64,000 nt of DNA from Orientallactaga sibirica (lineage: Eukaryota; Chordata; Mammalia; Rodentia; Dipodidae). The stretch is from positions 101,405,501 to 101,469,500 of the forward strand of contig JAEOAD010000001.1 of assembly GCA_036365145.1 (NCBI GenBank). Direction: 5' to 3'. Numbering within the stretch: the stretch's first letter is position 1; the number at the start of each line of letters is the position of its first letter. Both the position numbers and the translations under genes were made by a program. Positions 11,269-23,092 of the stretch are shown one piece after another. Below the pieces are notes generated by a model that did not search any database, was not told the origin of the DNA, and saw only the letters and a list, made by a program, of their open reading frames with translations.

Positions 11269-11605
11269 CATTTCCTGAGCCTTCCAATTTGTTTGCACTT
11301 TAACACCTGGGTGCCTTCACTGAGTTCTCTCATCCTCAAGGCATCTTTCCCATTGTCTCAGTGTATCGTGTCAAGTTTCCATTTCATGATGCTAACCTCT
11401 TTAAACCCCACAGTCTTGTCAACCACACCGACCCTGTCCACAGCAGTCAAGGCACTTGTGCATGGAAGCTGTATATTGTTCACATCTTTCTGCTCCACCT
11501 TTTGCTCAGAATTCTCACTGTACATCTTGCTAAAAGCCACTAGTGGCAATCATGTCGTAATGTAGAGGACATGACATTTTGGGATTTTTGTCCACCAAAC
11601 AAATT
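11269..11605. other. Stretch without recognised repeat
   Basis: Possibly host sequence between L1 and SINE. Overlapping frames of 60-100 codons on both strands (for example 11263-11565) are mutually shadowing and show no recognised domain. Confidence 0.4.
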
Positions 11606-11617
11606 AATCCATTATTT

Positions 11618-11839
11618 ATTTTATTTTATTTTTATTGATTGATTTGAGAGCAACAGACAGAGAAAGAAGCAGAGAGAGAATGGGTGCACCAGGGCCTCTA
11701 ACCACTGCAAACAAACGCCCGATGCATGTGCCACCTTGTGCATCTGGCTTATGTGGGTTCTGGGGAATTGATCTTCAAACAGGGGTCCTTAGGGTTCACA
11801 GGCAAGCCATCTCTAACCACTAAGCCATCTCTACAGCCC
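11618..11839 (-). repeat. DIP-like SINE, antisense, with perfect target duplication
   Basis: AATCCATTATTT at 11606-11617 and 11840-11851. The body is the reverse-complement DIP order ending 'taagccatctctacagccc'. Confidence 0.92.
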
Positions 11840-11851
11840 AATCCATTATTT

Positions 11852-12470
11852 TTAATTCATTACAAATTTTTAAGATAAATAATCTGACTGAGCAAAACAC
11901 AGTCAGGTTCTTTGCCAGGATGTAGCACAAATGAAAGTTTGTAAACACAATTTTTGAAACTTTTATACCATTTATTGGGAACTCTGTTACATGGATGCAC
12001 TGTATATTGGCCATAGTCCCATGAGGTTATCCCCTTTTGTCCCCTCTCTCCCAAACCCCCACAGGATCCACTGTTTGTTCATACTGTTGATTTTTCTCTC
12101 CCAGCAGCTTGCATGATGTTCTGATGGATAGCCAGCAGGGAGATGGCTCCCATCCCAGGTCTAGCTTGATTTCTCAATGTCCTGTGACAGCAGCCTGGAG
12201 TATCTTCAGTCATAGTCTTACCATCTTGTTCCCCAGGCTCAGAAAAACAAATGCCACATGGCCACATGTTCTCTCTGATATGCAGATCCTAATGTGGAAT
12301 GCTTGGATTTGTTTCTAAATTGTAGTAAGCACCAGGAGTACTGGTCAGGAAGGGAGAATGAGGCTCAGAGTGAGAAGTGGGGGAGGAGAGAACAGGAGAG
12401 GGAAGAGTGAACATAATTTTTATTGTCCACATTTCTTTTGGAATTCTGGTCTTCTAAACTCTCACCAGGA
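11852..12470. other. Single-copy stretch
   Basis: No recognised repeat. Nothing coding beyond chance frames of about 60-80 codons. Confidence 0.4.
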
Positions 12471-12745
12471 TGGCCTTGCGCAGTTTTAGGGAAATTCAGA
12501 CTATCATGTGGGAAAGGCTGGCAGAGTTTGTGGCAGCAGGTTTTCACATCATGGCCAGTCAAGAAGCAGAGATCAGGCCTGGAAACAGGGTGGGAATGCA
12601 ACCCTCAAAGACCCACCTCCCACTCTCTGTGACCAACCTCCACCAGCCACACCCTGGAGCCTTCCAAATCAGTATCACCAGCTGGGAAACAGGTATTCAA
12701 GTACATTCATCAGTGGAGAACATTTCGGAGTCAAACTATACCAGT
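12470..12745 (-). repeat. MaLR-type LTR, antisense, degraded
   Basis: 'ggcagagtttgtggcagcaggttttcacatcatggcc' and '...atcaccagctgggaaacaggtattcaagtacattcatcagtggagaacattt' follow the reverse complement of MaLR LTRs (caagtattcaaacacatgagcc...ggggacattt). The 137-codon frame across it is a by-product. Confidence 0.55.
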
Positions 12746-12749
12746 CACC

Positions 12750-14284
12750 CTCCTCACTTTGTGGAAATGAATTATAAAAGAAACAATACTTTGTGTTTAC
12801 ATAAATGCCAAAATTCCCTAATGCAGCTACTTCTTAGAACTTCTTTGATTCATTTTCTTATGGACACCCTTAACACTTTCTAGCAACCAGGGGAATAGTT
12901 CACACTGCAGTCATAGCCCATAAGCTGAAGAAATCACAGAACCCTAGCAGACAAGGTAAAGGAGAAAACAGAGTTTCAGGGCACCAGATTTCAACAGTGT
13001 ACTCTAGTCTCACACTTTGTAAAATTAGCAAGCAGGTAATAATGAGAGAATGACAAAGTAACCCATGGTCTGTGTCACCAACAGAAAAAGCAGGAGAAAC
13101 TGAACTTGCGCCCTCAATAAATCTATGTTTCTAAATATCAGACATGTATACCTTCATTTCACAAATGTTTCTCTTATTGCATGTCTTCCTGTAAATTCCC
13201 AACAATACTACATATGCAAAAACCATCTAGCAGAGGGCCACCATTAGCTCCAGAGTTTGTAATGTTAAAAAGTACAACTAGGAGTTGTTGTAATTCATAA
13301 AATATGCAACAGGAGGTTTGGAGTAAGACTGAAAAATAGGAGGAAAGCCTGTGCTCCCAGCAGGCAAAATATTCCTGACATTTTTAATAATAATGAAACC
13401 TAAGACGTCCTTAAGGCAAAACTTAAATCCATTTTGTATGTTCCATTTAATTTGTTTAGATTTCTTTGTTAGGCTTTATGTTTCTTATTGTCAAGTTTGA
13501 GGAGATAAAACAAATGTATAATAAATGTTTCAGTGGTTAGGGGACAGTATGGAAGAGGGAGCCAATTTTTCTAATCATTCTAATCGCACTAGGGAAAGTA
13601 TGAAATCTACATACAAGAAGTACTCTCCCCTTTTTTCACGAATTCATTTTTTTAACTTCCATAAAATAAAACAAAATATAGGCCTGCTTGACTTTATAAT
13701 CTATAATATCTTGGCAGTGCTGATATTGAAAGGTGTAGTTCATTTCTTATATTAACTGATGAAGTTTGCTTAATTCACATTAAAGAAAAGACAGAGGAAG
13801 GAAGATGAGCATTTTTAATTTTCAAAAGGCAATGCAATCATTGTCTTCAAGTACCAGATGGAGCTGTCCTAAGGGAGATGGATCAGATTTATAGTGTATG
13901 CTTGAACAAAGGATAGGATTTACCAGCAGGAGTTCAATAAGGAAGAATACTTCTCTGTGGTGATTGTATTCAATTGATCTAACACGCAATTCTAAAATCC
14001 CTGGAGTTGGGATTGTATGTCTCTTCCTACTGCATGAAAACAAAGGAGATAAGAAATGTTCAGGTGGGGACATTATTGTATAATGGTTAGAGCTGTGCAG
14101 TCATGGAACCTATGAGTATCCCATTATAGCTGACACATGTGGCCTGGTAGCAGAAGCCCAGGTGTGAGGCAGGGAGATTGGATTAAATAGCATAAGATGC
14201 CTGATCTAATTCTGAACTCCTAAGATTCAGATGTGCTATCTCATCATCATGATGTAAGAATTGAGGGTAAGATAAAAATGCCAG
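12750..14284. other. 1.5 kb AT-rich single-copy stretch
   Basis: No gene or repeat recognised. AT-rich with isolated short frames; nothing supported. Confidence 0.45.
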
Positions 14285-14590
14285 GAATACACCACCATAT
14301 ACTAGGTGAGTTTTAATGAAAAGCGTTTTTAATGAAAAGATTTGTTTGGCTCACAATTCTGGAGGTCTAAAGTCAAAAGGCTGTATTTCTTCTTGCTCTG
14401 GTCTCTCTTTTCTTATAATGCCACTAGTTTTCAGTCATAGATGTTCCCTCTAGTCTTTTTTACCTTCCAAAGACTTTTCCTCTGAATACCATAGTCAGAT
14501 TAAGTTCTACTCTTCTAATATCTCACAATGGGGACTATATTTCGACACATGAATCACTGGGGGATATACTCAAAACAAACTATAGCAAAT
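14285..14590 (-). repeat. MLT/MaLR-like LTR, antisense
   Basis: 'gatttgtttggctcacaattctggaggtctaaagtc...ttcttcttgctctggtctctc' and '...gggggatatactcaaaacaaactatagca' resemble the reverse complement of older MaLR (MLT1/MST-like) LTRs. Approximate ends. Confidence 0.5.
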
Positions 14591-14754
14591 ATATTTTAGA
14601 ATATTTGGTTTGCCTCTGTTTATCTTTACCTTTTCAGATTTTTTAATAAAAATGTTCCCAGCTATGATTTATATTATTATAAAATTTATTATTTTAATTA
14701 ATTAAATTTAAAATATTATTATAAAATCAGCTTATAATGATTGCTAATTTGACA

Positions 14755-15056
14755 AAATCACCTGTGAGGGGTCATCTTATTAACTGATGTGGGAATACTC
14801 TCCTTTTCTATGCTAGCTCCATTCCCTGGGCCGGAATCCTGGATTATATAAAAAGGAGACAGCTAGCTAAGCAGCAGCATTCTTCCCTCTTGGCTTCCTT
14901 ATTATGCTGAATGTGAGTAGCTTCCTCAGGCTCCTGCCACTGTGCCTTCCCTGTCATGATGTGATCTGGAACTGTGAGCTGAAATAAACCTTTCATCACT
15001 TAATCTGATTTTGGTCAGGTATTTTGACCTAGCAATGAGAAAGTAACTGATACACA
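14755..15056 (+). repeat. MaLR solo LTR, sense
   Basis: TATA-like TTATATAAAAAGG at 14844-14856, polyadenylation signal in 'gctgaaataaacc' near 14980, and an end 'ggtcaggtattttgacctagcaatgagaaagtaactgatacaca' that is the typical 3' end of ORR1/MT-type LTRs. Confidence 0.7.
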
Positions 15057-15984
15057 AACTGTAAAACATTCTTCCATAAATAAGTCGTAATTCTGTGGTC
15101 TATGGTCAGGCTAGGAAGCTGTGTAGCTTTTGCTAAGACCCTGCGATGTTTCAAGGAAGCCCAGTGGCCTGCTCCTTCACTCCTGTCACTCCACTGCGTT
15201 CCTGACAAGGCTTTGTCCCCTGGCATTTCAGAAGCCAATGATGAAAGCCTTGCTTCCTAATGATGGCTTCCGATGAGGCCATACAAAATTCGCCATGGAA
15301 TGGGACCTTGAGCCATGGTCTCGTGTGAGAGAATGTTCCCTGTGCATTTTTCCTAGATGCACCTGAGCCTGCATGTGGCTGTGATGTTCTGAGTCAGCTG
15401 CAGCTCACATCAGGAGGATGTGATAAAACGCTGTCCTCCGTGTCTGCTGGGCTCTCAAATCTTCCTCTGGAAGAGGAAAATAACACCATTTGGACTTTTC
15501 TTTCTTAGTAGAAATATTTATGCTGTAGAGACAGTCTCAGAGTGGAACAGCCACAGGGCATGTCTATCTCACCAAGAGACACTCTAATTCCAAGCAACCC
15601 CACTGCAGACGCTTAATCTCCCAGGAAGTGATTTGTGTCATTTGGGGTGTTTACCTGCTCACTTCATCTTCCGTCTACATGTTGATTGGCAGAGTGAAAT
15701 ATTTACTGTTTCCATTTATTCTTAATTTAAAATTTTATTGGCTTTTGGGAGCAAACACAAATAGCAATTTACAGGAAACACTGGGCACAGAATACTAAAT
15801 ATCAGCAAAGGGGAAAACACACAAGGCATCAGAAAAGAGCCTCTCGTGACCCAGGAACTGGCGCTGGACCTCAAGCGTAATTCAGAAGCTGCATCCTAAG
15901 TTGCCCAGGCTCTCTCTGGAGGAGGAAAATGGGTAGGAAATACATGCACTTCATCTCAGTCAGCCGTCACCCTTTTACAACTAT
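15057..15984. other. Single-copy stretch, moderate GC
   Basis: Unique-looking. The part 15240-15660 is less AT-rich than its surroundings and contains no recognised repeat, so conservation here would be worth checking. No exon-like frame supported. Confidence 0.4.
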
Positions 15985-16125
15985 GTCAGACAGGAATTAA
16001 TTTATTCTGATTTGCCAGATAGAGTGAGATGCTGAATAGTCAAGCAACTTGCTCAAATCACCTAACCCTGATCAAAACATCACTTAGTGACAGAGCTGAG
16101 ACCATTCATTTCCTAGAGTCCTTGG
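15985..16125 (+). repeat. MIR relic
   Basis: 'ttgccagatagagtgagatgctgaatagtcaagcaacttgctcaaatcacctaaccctgatcaaaacatcacttagtgacagagctgagacc' keeps the MIR core order (aactgaggc...aagtaacttgcccaaggtcac...agtggcagagc). Confidence 0.6.
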
Positions 16126-16639
16126 GCTTGTGGAAATGATTAAGAATCTTGCAAATGTTTTTTTTTTTTTTTCTCTAAAGTGTAGCAAAACTACAACAAA
16201 ATGATGTGATTCATTTCAAGAAGTTCCCAAGCCCCTGAAAGCCTTTGTGTAAAGGACCTTTCCTCATCTGATGAATATTTCCCAACTCTTAACTTCATGT
16301 AAGTTTTGGAATGGTAGGTAGAAGAATTAAAGCTGAGATATTCTGTAAACCCATTAATGATCAATAATACACATGCTTTCACTGACTGACATGCTGATCT
16401 AAAATATCTGAGAATAACCCTGCAACCAATATTTCCAGCTTTTGTCATTAAAGAGCTAGAGACAGGATTCCTAGGTACAGGTCAGTGGAACAAAGCTTTA
16501 CCAGCCCACAATGCAATGAATAAATCAAGAACAAATTTTTCATAAAATGCTTTTAGAATTTCTGAAATCATATCTGTCCCAAGAAATGAGTCAGAAACTT
16601 TTATTTATCTTTTCTTGTTTTGAAGGAAATGGTAGAGTT

Positions 16640-16795
16640 GAGAATGAAGTACTGAGTGGTCGAGAGTCCAGCCTCTGGCACTTAGACCCAAAGGGGTCAA
16701 AGCCTACCTCTCCCACTCCTTACTTGATGAATTTCATCAGATCAGGCAGTGTACTTAGCTTCTTTAATTACCTATAAAGTAAGATATGAGCACTC
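16640..16795 (+). repeat. MIR relic
   Basis: 'ggtcgagagtccagcctctggcac...ctctcccactccttacttgatgaatttcatcagatcaggcagtgtacttagcttctttaattacctataaagt' follows MIR (gactctggagtcagac...ctctgccacttactagctg...aacctctctg...ctgtaaaatg). Confidence 0.6.
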
Positions 16796-16808
16796 ATGCC
16801 AATCAAAT

Positions 16809-17015
16809 GGGGCCAGAGGGATGGCTTAGCAGTTAAGGTGCTTGCTTGCAAAACCAAAGGACCCAAGTTCAATTCCCCAGGACCCATGTAAGCCAGATGC
16901 ACAAGGTGGCACATGCATCTGTACTTCATTTGCAGTGGCTGAAGGCCCTAGTGTGCCCATTCTCTCTCTATCTGCCTCTTTCTTCTCTCTCTCTCTCAAA
17001 TAAAGAAAAATTAAT
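16809..17015 (+). repeat. DIP-like SINE
   Basis: 'ggggccagagggatggcttagcagttaagg', B box GTTCAATTCCCC, CT tail, AAATAAAG end. Internal B2-superfamily order is intact. Confidence 0.88.
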
Positions 17016-17055
17016 TAATTAAAATTTTAAATATTAGCTAATATTAAAACTAGAT

Positions 17056-17215
17056 GGAACAGCCTGTTATAGTGACACATGCCTTTAGTCCCAGCACTCA
17101 AGAAACTGAGGTAGGAGGATCACTGTGAGTTTGAGGACAGGCTGGGGCTGAAGAGTGAGTTCCAGGTCAACCTGGGACAGAGCAAGACCCTGCCTGAAAA
17201 AAAATAAAATAAGTA
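17056..17215 (+). repeat. B1 SINE
   Basis: 'cacatgcctttagtcccagcactcaagaaactgaggtaggaggatcactgtgag...gagttccaggtcaacctgggacagagcaagaccctgcctg' then A-rich tail with AAATAAAATAAGTAAA. 7SL-derived. Confidence 0.85.
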
Positions 17216-17970
17216 AATGGTAATAGATGTTAATATCCTATTGTTGAAGATACCCCATGTTGGGTTACAAGATACTGAGAAATCAAGCTGGAAGCTGCCT
17301 CTTTTGGCTGTCATAGTTCTGGAAAGTGCTATGCATGCTGATGGGAGAGAGAAGTCATCAACAGTCTTAACCAGCAGTGGACCTTGTGATCTGTACAACT
17401 GGCCAGCCAGACAAGATGTGCCCACTGGTGCAATAGTGGTATGAGTGTAACTGAGGTGACCAACCGCTCTCTGATTGTAATTTAGGCCCACATCATGGTA
17501 GGGAATTCAGGTCTAGTATTGAAATTCCTAACCCAATGGCTATGTCTAGGAAGGTTATAGACCCTATGGATATGTCTTATTCATCAAATTGTCCTCTAAG
17601 TTTATACACATGGATAAGTGCTACTCTCACTTTGGTCAGAGAAGCTTCTTTTCTCATATGACATGAACTGGGGAGACTGGAAACTCATCAAAGTACTGAC
17701 AATAAGTGACTGTTAAGCGCTCAGTGATAAATGAGACATCTCTACCACACCCTCCCAGGACTCAGTAAACACTGTGGAAGAGGGGATGGGAAGGATGTAC
17801 AAGGACATTATGATTATGATTACCAAAGGGAGGACAGTGCTCTGGAACAATGCCTTTCAGAAGTGAAGTGGCTGTTACATTCATGACCACACCACTACTA
17901 TCATTAGCTTCATAAGTCCTGCACAATATGGGGTCTATCAACATTCTGTCCTGGATGGTGGAGGAGGGCT
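17216..17970 (+). repeat. Unclassified multi-copy repeat, copy 1
   Basis: Shares ordered words with 35370-36400, 56400-57540 and 59535-60420: 'atcaagctggaagctgcctctttt', 'cccactggtgcaatagtgg', 'tctcactttggtcagagaagcttcttttct', 'gacaataagtgactgttaagcgctcagtgataaatgagacatctctaccaca', 'ttcatgacc...atcaacattc..tcctggatggtggagg'. I recall such sequence as common in rodent genomes but cannot assign it to a family; the 3' part of other copies resembles an L1-type 3' end. Confidence 0.6.
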
Positions 17971-17974
17971 AAAT

Positions 17975-19070
17975 AAATAAATAAAGATTAAAAATAAAAA
18001 TATGGCAATACAATTACCTATAATACATATGTGCACAAACACATTAACCACAGCAAAAAAGTTGGAAATTTTATTTTAATTTACCATTTTGAAATCCACA
18101 CAGCTGGGAGTCATTACTCTAGCATCTAAGAGGAAAGATGATGGTGGGAGCACACATGCAAGCTCAGAAGTAGGGGGAAGGGAAAAATTATCTGATAAGC
18201 TCTTTTCTATAAACATACCTTCTTTGTCTAGAGGGTTGGGAAGGGGAAGATCAGATAATTTCGGCTATATTCAGCCTCAGGTCCTTAGGTTTAGTCTACT
18301 TAGAATCTGTTTCCTATATTCTCCTCCCTTTAAAGCTTTGTCTGGCTTGCTCACTGATTCTCCAACACCACCACAGCATAGGCATCATAATCAGTGAATT
18401 AATGAAATGAAAGTCAGCAAGTTTTTTAGCACCAAACACTGGGCCATGACATTGTATTGAGGTTGCATGAGTCTGTTCCCTTTCAACCTCCCTCAGCTGG
18501 TAGCCTCTCTTCAAGTTAGTTCAAGACTGGCAATGGCATCTTAAACCTGTCTTCAGTGTGTGCTAAATAGCATACACAAACTGCCAGGCAATTTCTCCTC
18601 TCTATCACATTAATGTAGAATTGTAGCATCTAAGAGCACTTTCTCACTAGTTTATCAACTACCAGCAAATAATCTTTAATGTCAGGTTGCTAGAAATTTT
18701 CAGATTAAAAGAAGCCTGTCTTTTATTTGAACAGAGAGGATAGCTTTGTCTAGGATGAAATATGATGATGATATCAGTTGTGGTTTACAATCGCAGCATT
18801 TATTAAAAAAAAAAAAAAAGAGCAAGGCTATGCCTCCTTCAAGGACTGGATTTCTCTTAAATAGGGAGTGTGGTGGCCTTGGAGGAGCACTTATACTTTT
18901 TGTGTCAGACATTACAGAAATTAACAGATGTCAGCATATTAAGGAAATACTTCAGGCAATACACACCCATCCCAACACCACGAACATGGGTTCACTGACA
19001 AATGACTGGGTGTCATTGGATCAGAGTCTATGTAAGATAATTCAGCATGCACTTGCCACTAGACTCCATG
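17975..19070. other. 1.1 kb single-copy stretch
   Basis: Contains A-runs at 18054 and 18804 and short frames (102 codons at 18089-18397) without recognised domains. I see no repeat family. Confidence 0.4.
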
Positions 19071-19080
19071 AGAGGTTTTT

Positions 19081-19293
19081 TGTTTGTTTGTTTGTTTTTT
19101 TCTTATATGAGAAAGAGGCAGACAAAGAGAGTGGGTATGGGCCCCACAAGGGCCTCCTGCCACTGCAAAGAAACTCCAGACACATGTGCCCTTTTGTGTA
19201 TATGTCTTCATGTGGATACTGGGGAATCAAATCTGAGCTATCATACTTTGCAAACAAGTACCTTTATCTGCTGAGCCATCTCCCCAACCCCCA
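19081..19293 (-). repeat. DIP-like SINE, antisense, with target duplication
   Basis: (GTTT)n tail, then 'gaaagaggcagacaaagagagtgg' and the DIP order ending 'ctgctgagccatctccccaaccccc'. AGAGGTTTTT at 19071-19080 and 19294-19303. The longest overlapping frame (18746-19348) is assembled from SINE sequence and is not a gene. Confidence 0.9.
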
Positions 19294-19411
19294 AGAGGTT
19301 TTTAACAACATAGAAATGAGTCACTTGACTCAAATTGATTTTAGATAGGTAATATAACAAGCATTAACAGCGAAATAGTAAGCCTTAACAAAACCAACAA
19401 GACACAGAACT

Positions 19412-19653
19412 GATTTTTTAATTTTTATTTTTTATTTACCTATTAGCAACAGACAGACAGAACGAGGAAGAGACAGAAAGAGAGAGAGAGAGAATGGGCA
19501 CACCAGGGCCTCCAGCCACTGCAAATGAACTCCAGATGCATGTGCCACCTTGTGCATCTGGCTTACCTGGGTACTGGGGAATCAATCCTCAAACCAGGGT
19601 CCTTAGGCTTCACAGGCAAGTGCTTAACCACTAAGCCATCTCTCTGGCCCAAA
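19412..19653 (-). repeat. DIP-like SINE, antisense, with target duplication
   Basis: ACACAGAACT at 19402-19411 and 19654-19663 flanks the element. Body intact, with GA-rich part 'gaaagagagagagagagaatgggcacaccagggcc'. Confidence 0.92.
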
Positions 19654-19663
19654 ACACAGAACT

Positions 19664-20190
19664 TTTAAGAGTTAATAGTTATTAGGCTGAGTCCACAGTG
19701 AATAGTGTATGCCTCTACAATTACCTGTGTGGCTGAAGACAAGTAATACCAGGTTTCTGTCTTCTTGGATGAGAAAGCTGATAACATGAACGTTACTCCA
19801 AGGAATGGACTCGATAACGCCTTTTGTTCACTTACGAGACAACTTGGATTTCTCAGTATTATTAAAGTATTTTTTAGAAATATGATTAACAATTCCTCCT
19901 CTTCTCTCACAAAGTAACAGATCAGCAGGTCTAGGAAGGGAAGATGTTAAAATGAAAATCTATGCTTCGTGACGTTAAGTAACGCATATATTAGTAGATT
20001 TAGAGAGACCCGATTCTTCTCTCACAGTCCATTTAACAACCATTTTATTGACAACCGATCAGCTCTTGTGCTGGAGAGAGGATGGGGCAGCAGAGAGCTG
20101 GAGTTGTCATTAAGCATGTGGCTTTGTCATGGAAGAATGTAGGCCAACACCGTGTACTTTATCCAATAAATAAATAAAGAAATAAAATAA
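19664..20190. other. Stretch without recognised features
   Basis: No repeat or coding signal identified. Confidence 0.4.
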
Positions 20191-20206
20191 AGCACTAGTG
20201 CACTTT

Positions 20207-20219
20207 TTTTCTTTTTTTT

Positions 20220-20273
<54 letters not shown>

Positions 20274-20474
20274 TGGGCGTGACAGCAGTCTCTCAGCTTC
20301 TGTGAATGAAATCCAGATGTGTGCGCCCCTTGTGGTCAAGTGTGGTATTGTGCCCTTGCATCACTGCATCTGGCTAAAAGTAGGACCTGGAGATTGGAAC
20401 CGCTAAAGATTGGAACCAGTGTTCTTAGGCTTAGGAGGCAGGCACCTTAACCACTAAGCCATCTCTCCAGCCCC
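20207..20474 (-). repeat. Long DIP variant with (GA)n, antisense
   Basis: Poly-T, then about 42 bp of pure GA (20221-20262), 'gatgggcgtgacagcagtctctcagcttctgtg', 'gtgtgcgccccttgtggtcaagtgtggtattgtgcccttgcatcac', 'ctggagattggaaccgctaaagattggaacc'. Target duplication AGCACTAGTGCACTTT (20191-20206) / AGCACTAGTGTACTTT (20475-20490). Same variant as 47965-48272. Confidence 0.9.
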
Positions 20475-20490
20475 AGCACTAGTGTACTTT

Positions 20491-20820
20491 ATCCAATGAC
20501 TACCAAAGTGAAGCTAAAAAAAAAAATCTACCATAAGCTAGTACAAATGCACTTTTAAAATCTCAATTTTCTGTGTGTACTATTAGTGCAAATCACCACT
20601 TCCCAGGACTTTTTGCTGCCACATATGTAAATTACTTAGGTCTTAAAGAACTGTTCTTTGAAAAGTAATTTCTAATGACAAGTGTTGATTTAACTCAAAA
20701 GCAAACAGGTAAACAGGGAAGGATTGTTGTTTAGTATTGTGGAAGGAAACTAATCCTCATGTGTTATAAAATAATAGGTGTGAGAGCATGAATACATGTA
20801 AGAAAAATAGAACTTACTTA
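20491..20820. other. Stretch without recognised features
   Basis: AT-rich, no repeat or coding signal recognised. Confidence 0.4.
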
Positions 20821-21005
20821 CCAAATACTTCTTATGACCCAGGCAGTGAGGTCCATGCATAAGCAGGTCACGCAGGCCCGTGGTTCCCACGATGATCTTG
20901 TGATGAAGATGGTATTGCCCTCAGTATCAAAAACTGGAGCTCACAGAAGTGAAGTCACATGTCTAAGGATTTGGCCCCAAGAATGCTCACCCAAGTCCCA
21001 CACAC
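20821..21005 (+). repeat. Possible MIR relic
   Basis: 'atgaagatggtattgccctcagtatcaaaaactggagctcacagaagtgaagtcacatgtctaaggatttgg' resembles the MIR core (attattcccatttacagatgag.aaactgagg..cagagaagt.aagt.actt.cccaaggt). Weak. Confidence 0.4.
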
Positions 21006-21173
21006 TAAGTCTGTCCCCATGATGCCCACAGGAGGTCCAAGCTCTCCCTTGAGTTAGGGCTGCAGGTAAAACCTGAGCGTCCGTTGCCCTGGTTTTCTCA
21101 TTTATGAGTGGAAAGAGGAGAAAGATAGCCGACATTAACTTTAGTTCTTACCAAAATGAACAACTGAGTTTCT

Positions 21174-21375
21174 TTTTATTTTATTCATTTATTTATTTAT
21201 TTGCACACATATTTGTGGTGGGGGTACGGGGGCCTCTCACCCTTGCAAAGGATCGCTAGCGAGACACTTGTGCCATTCTTTGCACGTGGCTTACACGGGA
21301 AGTTTGGAATTGAACCTGGCTCACCAGGCTTTGCAATAGAGTGCCAGCAACCACTGAGCCTTCTCTCCAGCCACA
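21174..21375 (-). repeat. DIP-like SINE, antisense
   Basis: (TTTA)n tail and reverse-complement DIP order ending 'ccactgagccttctctccagcc'. Flanking AACAACTGAGTTTCT (21159-21173) / AACAACTAAGCTTCT (21376-21390), two mismatches. Confidence 0.85.
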
Positions 21376-21489
21376 AACAACTAAGCTTCTACACATGCCA
21401 TTTGCCTTTCTTTCTTTTTATATAATGCAAGCACCAAATAGTGACATGTGACATTCCAAATGAGATCTTAACACTTAAGAAACTTCTTT

Positions 21490-21718
21490 GGGGCTGGGGA
21501 GATAACTTAGCACTTAAAGATACTTTCTTGCAAAGCCTGCTGACCCAGGTTCGATTCCCCAATAACCACCTAAAGCCAGATGCACAAAGTGTCTGGTAGT
21601 CATTTGCAGAAGCAGTAAGCCCTGGTGTGCCCATTATCCTCATTCGCTCCTTGTCTCTCTGTATCTCTCTCTTTCTCTCTCCTTCATCCTTCAAATTAAT
21701 AAAAATATTTTTAAAAGA
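21490..21718 (+). repeat. DIP-like SINE
   Basis: 'tggggctggggagataacttagcacttaaagata', B box GGTTCGATTCCCC intact, CT-rich tail, ATTAATAAAAATATTTTT end. Confidence 0.85.
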
Positions 21719-21834
21719 ATCATGTTTGCTTAGCCTTTACACATATTTGGCAGTTTATTCTCAGCTTTCATTCCTCTTCCTACTCTTCCCCCATCATTAT
21801 TATTATTAATAATATTATTTTCATTCCTGGCACG

Positions 21835-22199
21835 TGTGGATAAAGTGGTGTGGTGTGTGCATAGTACATGCACATGTGTGTGCACATACCTTGCCCCCAT
21901 ACATAATTCAAGTCCAGTGGAGAACAAGGGGCAGCTTCTTCCTCTATCACTCTTCTATAGTATTTCCTTGAGAATGTCTCTTGCTGAAGCTGGAACTGCC
22001 AGTTTGGGTCAGAATGGTTGACCAGCAAGCCCCAGCAATTCTCCTATGTCCAAACCCCCTCCCATAGAACTGGGATTCCAGGTGTGCCTGGCCATGCTCA
22101 GCTTTTTACAGTGGTGCTGGGATTAAACTCAGGCCCTCTCAGCCCCTCCTGTTTGCATGGCAAGCACTCTTACCCACTGAGCCATCTCCCCAACCCAGC
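21835..22199 (-). repeat. B3-like SINE with extra left part, antisense
   Basis: 'gtgtgtgcatagtacatgcacatgtgtgtgcaca...ccagtggagaacaaggggcagcttc' and '...gtgctgggattaaactcaggccctc...catggcaagcactcttacccactgagccatctccccaaccca' follow the reverse complement of older rodent tRNA-derived SINEs (B3-like). Older than the DIP copies. Confidence 0.6.
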
Positions 22200-22205
22200 T
22201 TGTAT

Positions 22206-22985
22206 TATCTTTAATAAAATAGTTTTTATAAAGTAACATTGCCAAAAACTAAGCCATAGTCTAAAGAATTTAATTTTTTATTTTTAATATTTTTCTACAC
22301 TAACAAAAAAATTTGCATTTGTTTCTCATTTAAAAATATAAGGAGGGGAAGCCCAGTCCTGAGGAAGTGCAAGTCTCACCTCCAGACTGAGAAGGAAGCC
22401 ACAGCATGTCATTGCGCTTCTCATTTCTGCTGATCTGCAAGCACAGTAGGTCTTCCAGCAGTAGATAAAAATAGACAGACTGATCAAGTGACTCTGGGGC
22501 ACATCTCCAGTAACAGAGGAGAGGTGGGAAAATGCAAGTGAGAGGAACACATAACTCCATTTCTGTGGTGAAAAATTTATGCCGGTTTTTCCTTTGAAAC
22601 ATCACCTGACCTCATTTCAGAATTTGTCAGTGACTTACACTCAAAGTCAAGGCCCCTGGGGTGTGTGAGAAGCGTCTCTTCAATTACGCAGCAGAGACTA
22701 TTCCATAGAAGGCCTTCAAGATTACCATCTTAACATGATTATAATGATGTGTGCCCTGAACAGATCCTTAAATCTGGAAGCAGTAAAGGAACTAGGGAGA
22801 GATGTATCAATATGACAAAACATACTTCCGTGTGAGAGTCTAAATTCCTTGAGTGGTTATATATTCCATAAATATCACACACAGAATTGACAAAGACACT
22901 CTGGCTTCAGGGTTTATATAATCATGTTCTATAATACAAATAGGGCCTTGTTATCTCATTTGCTTTATTCTTCTATGAAACAATT
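22206..22985. other. Single-copy stretch
   Basis: No recognised repeat. Overlapping short antisense frames at 22326-22605 have no supporting domain. Confidence 0.4.
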
Positions 22986-22989
22986 CTCT

Positions 22990-23024
22990 TGCTCGCTTGT
23001 GATATATATTCTATCTATAATCTT

Positions 23025-23067
<43 letters not shown>

Positions 23068-23092
23068 AGATTATAGATGATGATAGATAGAT

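Noticed and set aside
12470..12883. Overlapping 137-, 89- and 78-codon frames
   Set aside because: Lie in an antisense MaLR LTR; multiple shadowing frames without domain support.
18746..19348. 200-codon frame, the longest in the window
   Set aside because: It runs through single-copy DNA, a poly-A run and an antisense DIP SINE with its target duplication; the reading is low-complexity and SINE-derived with no domain.
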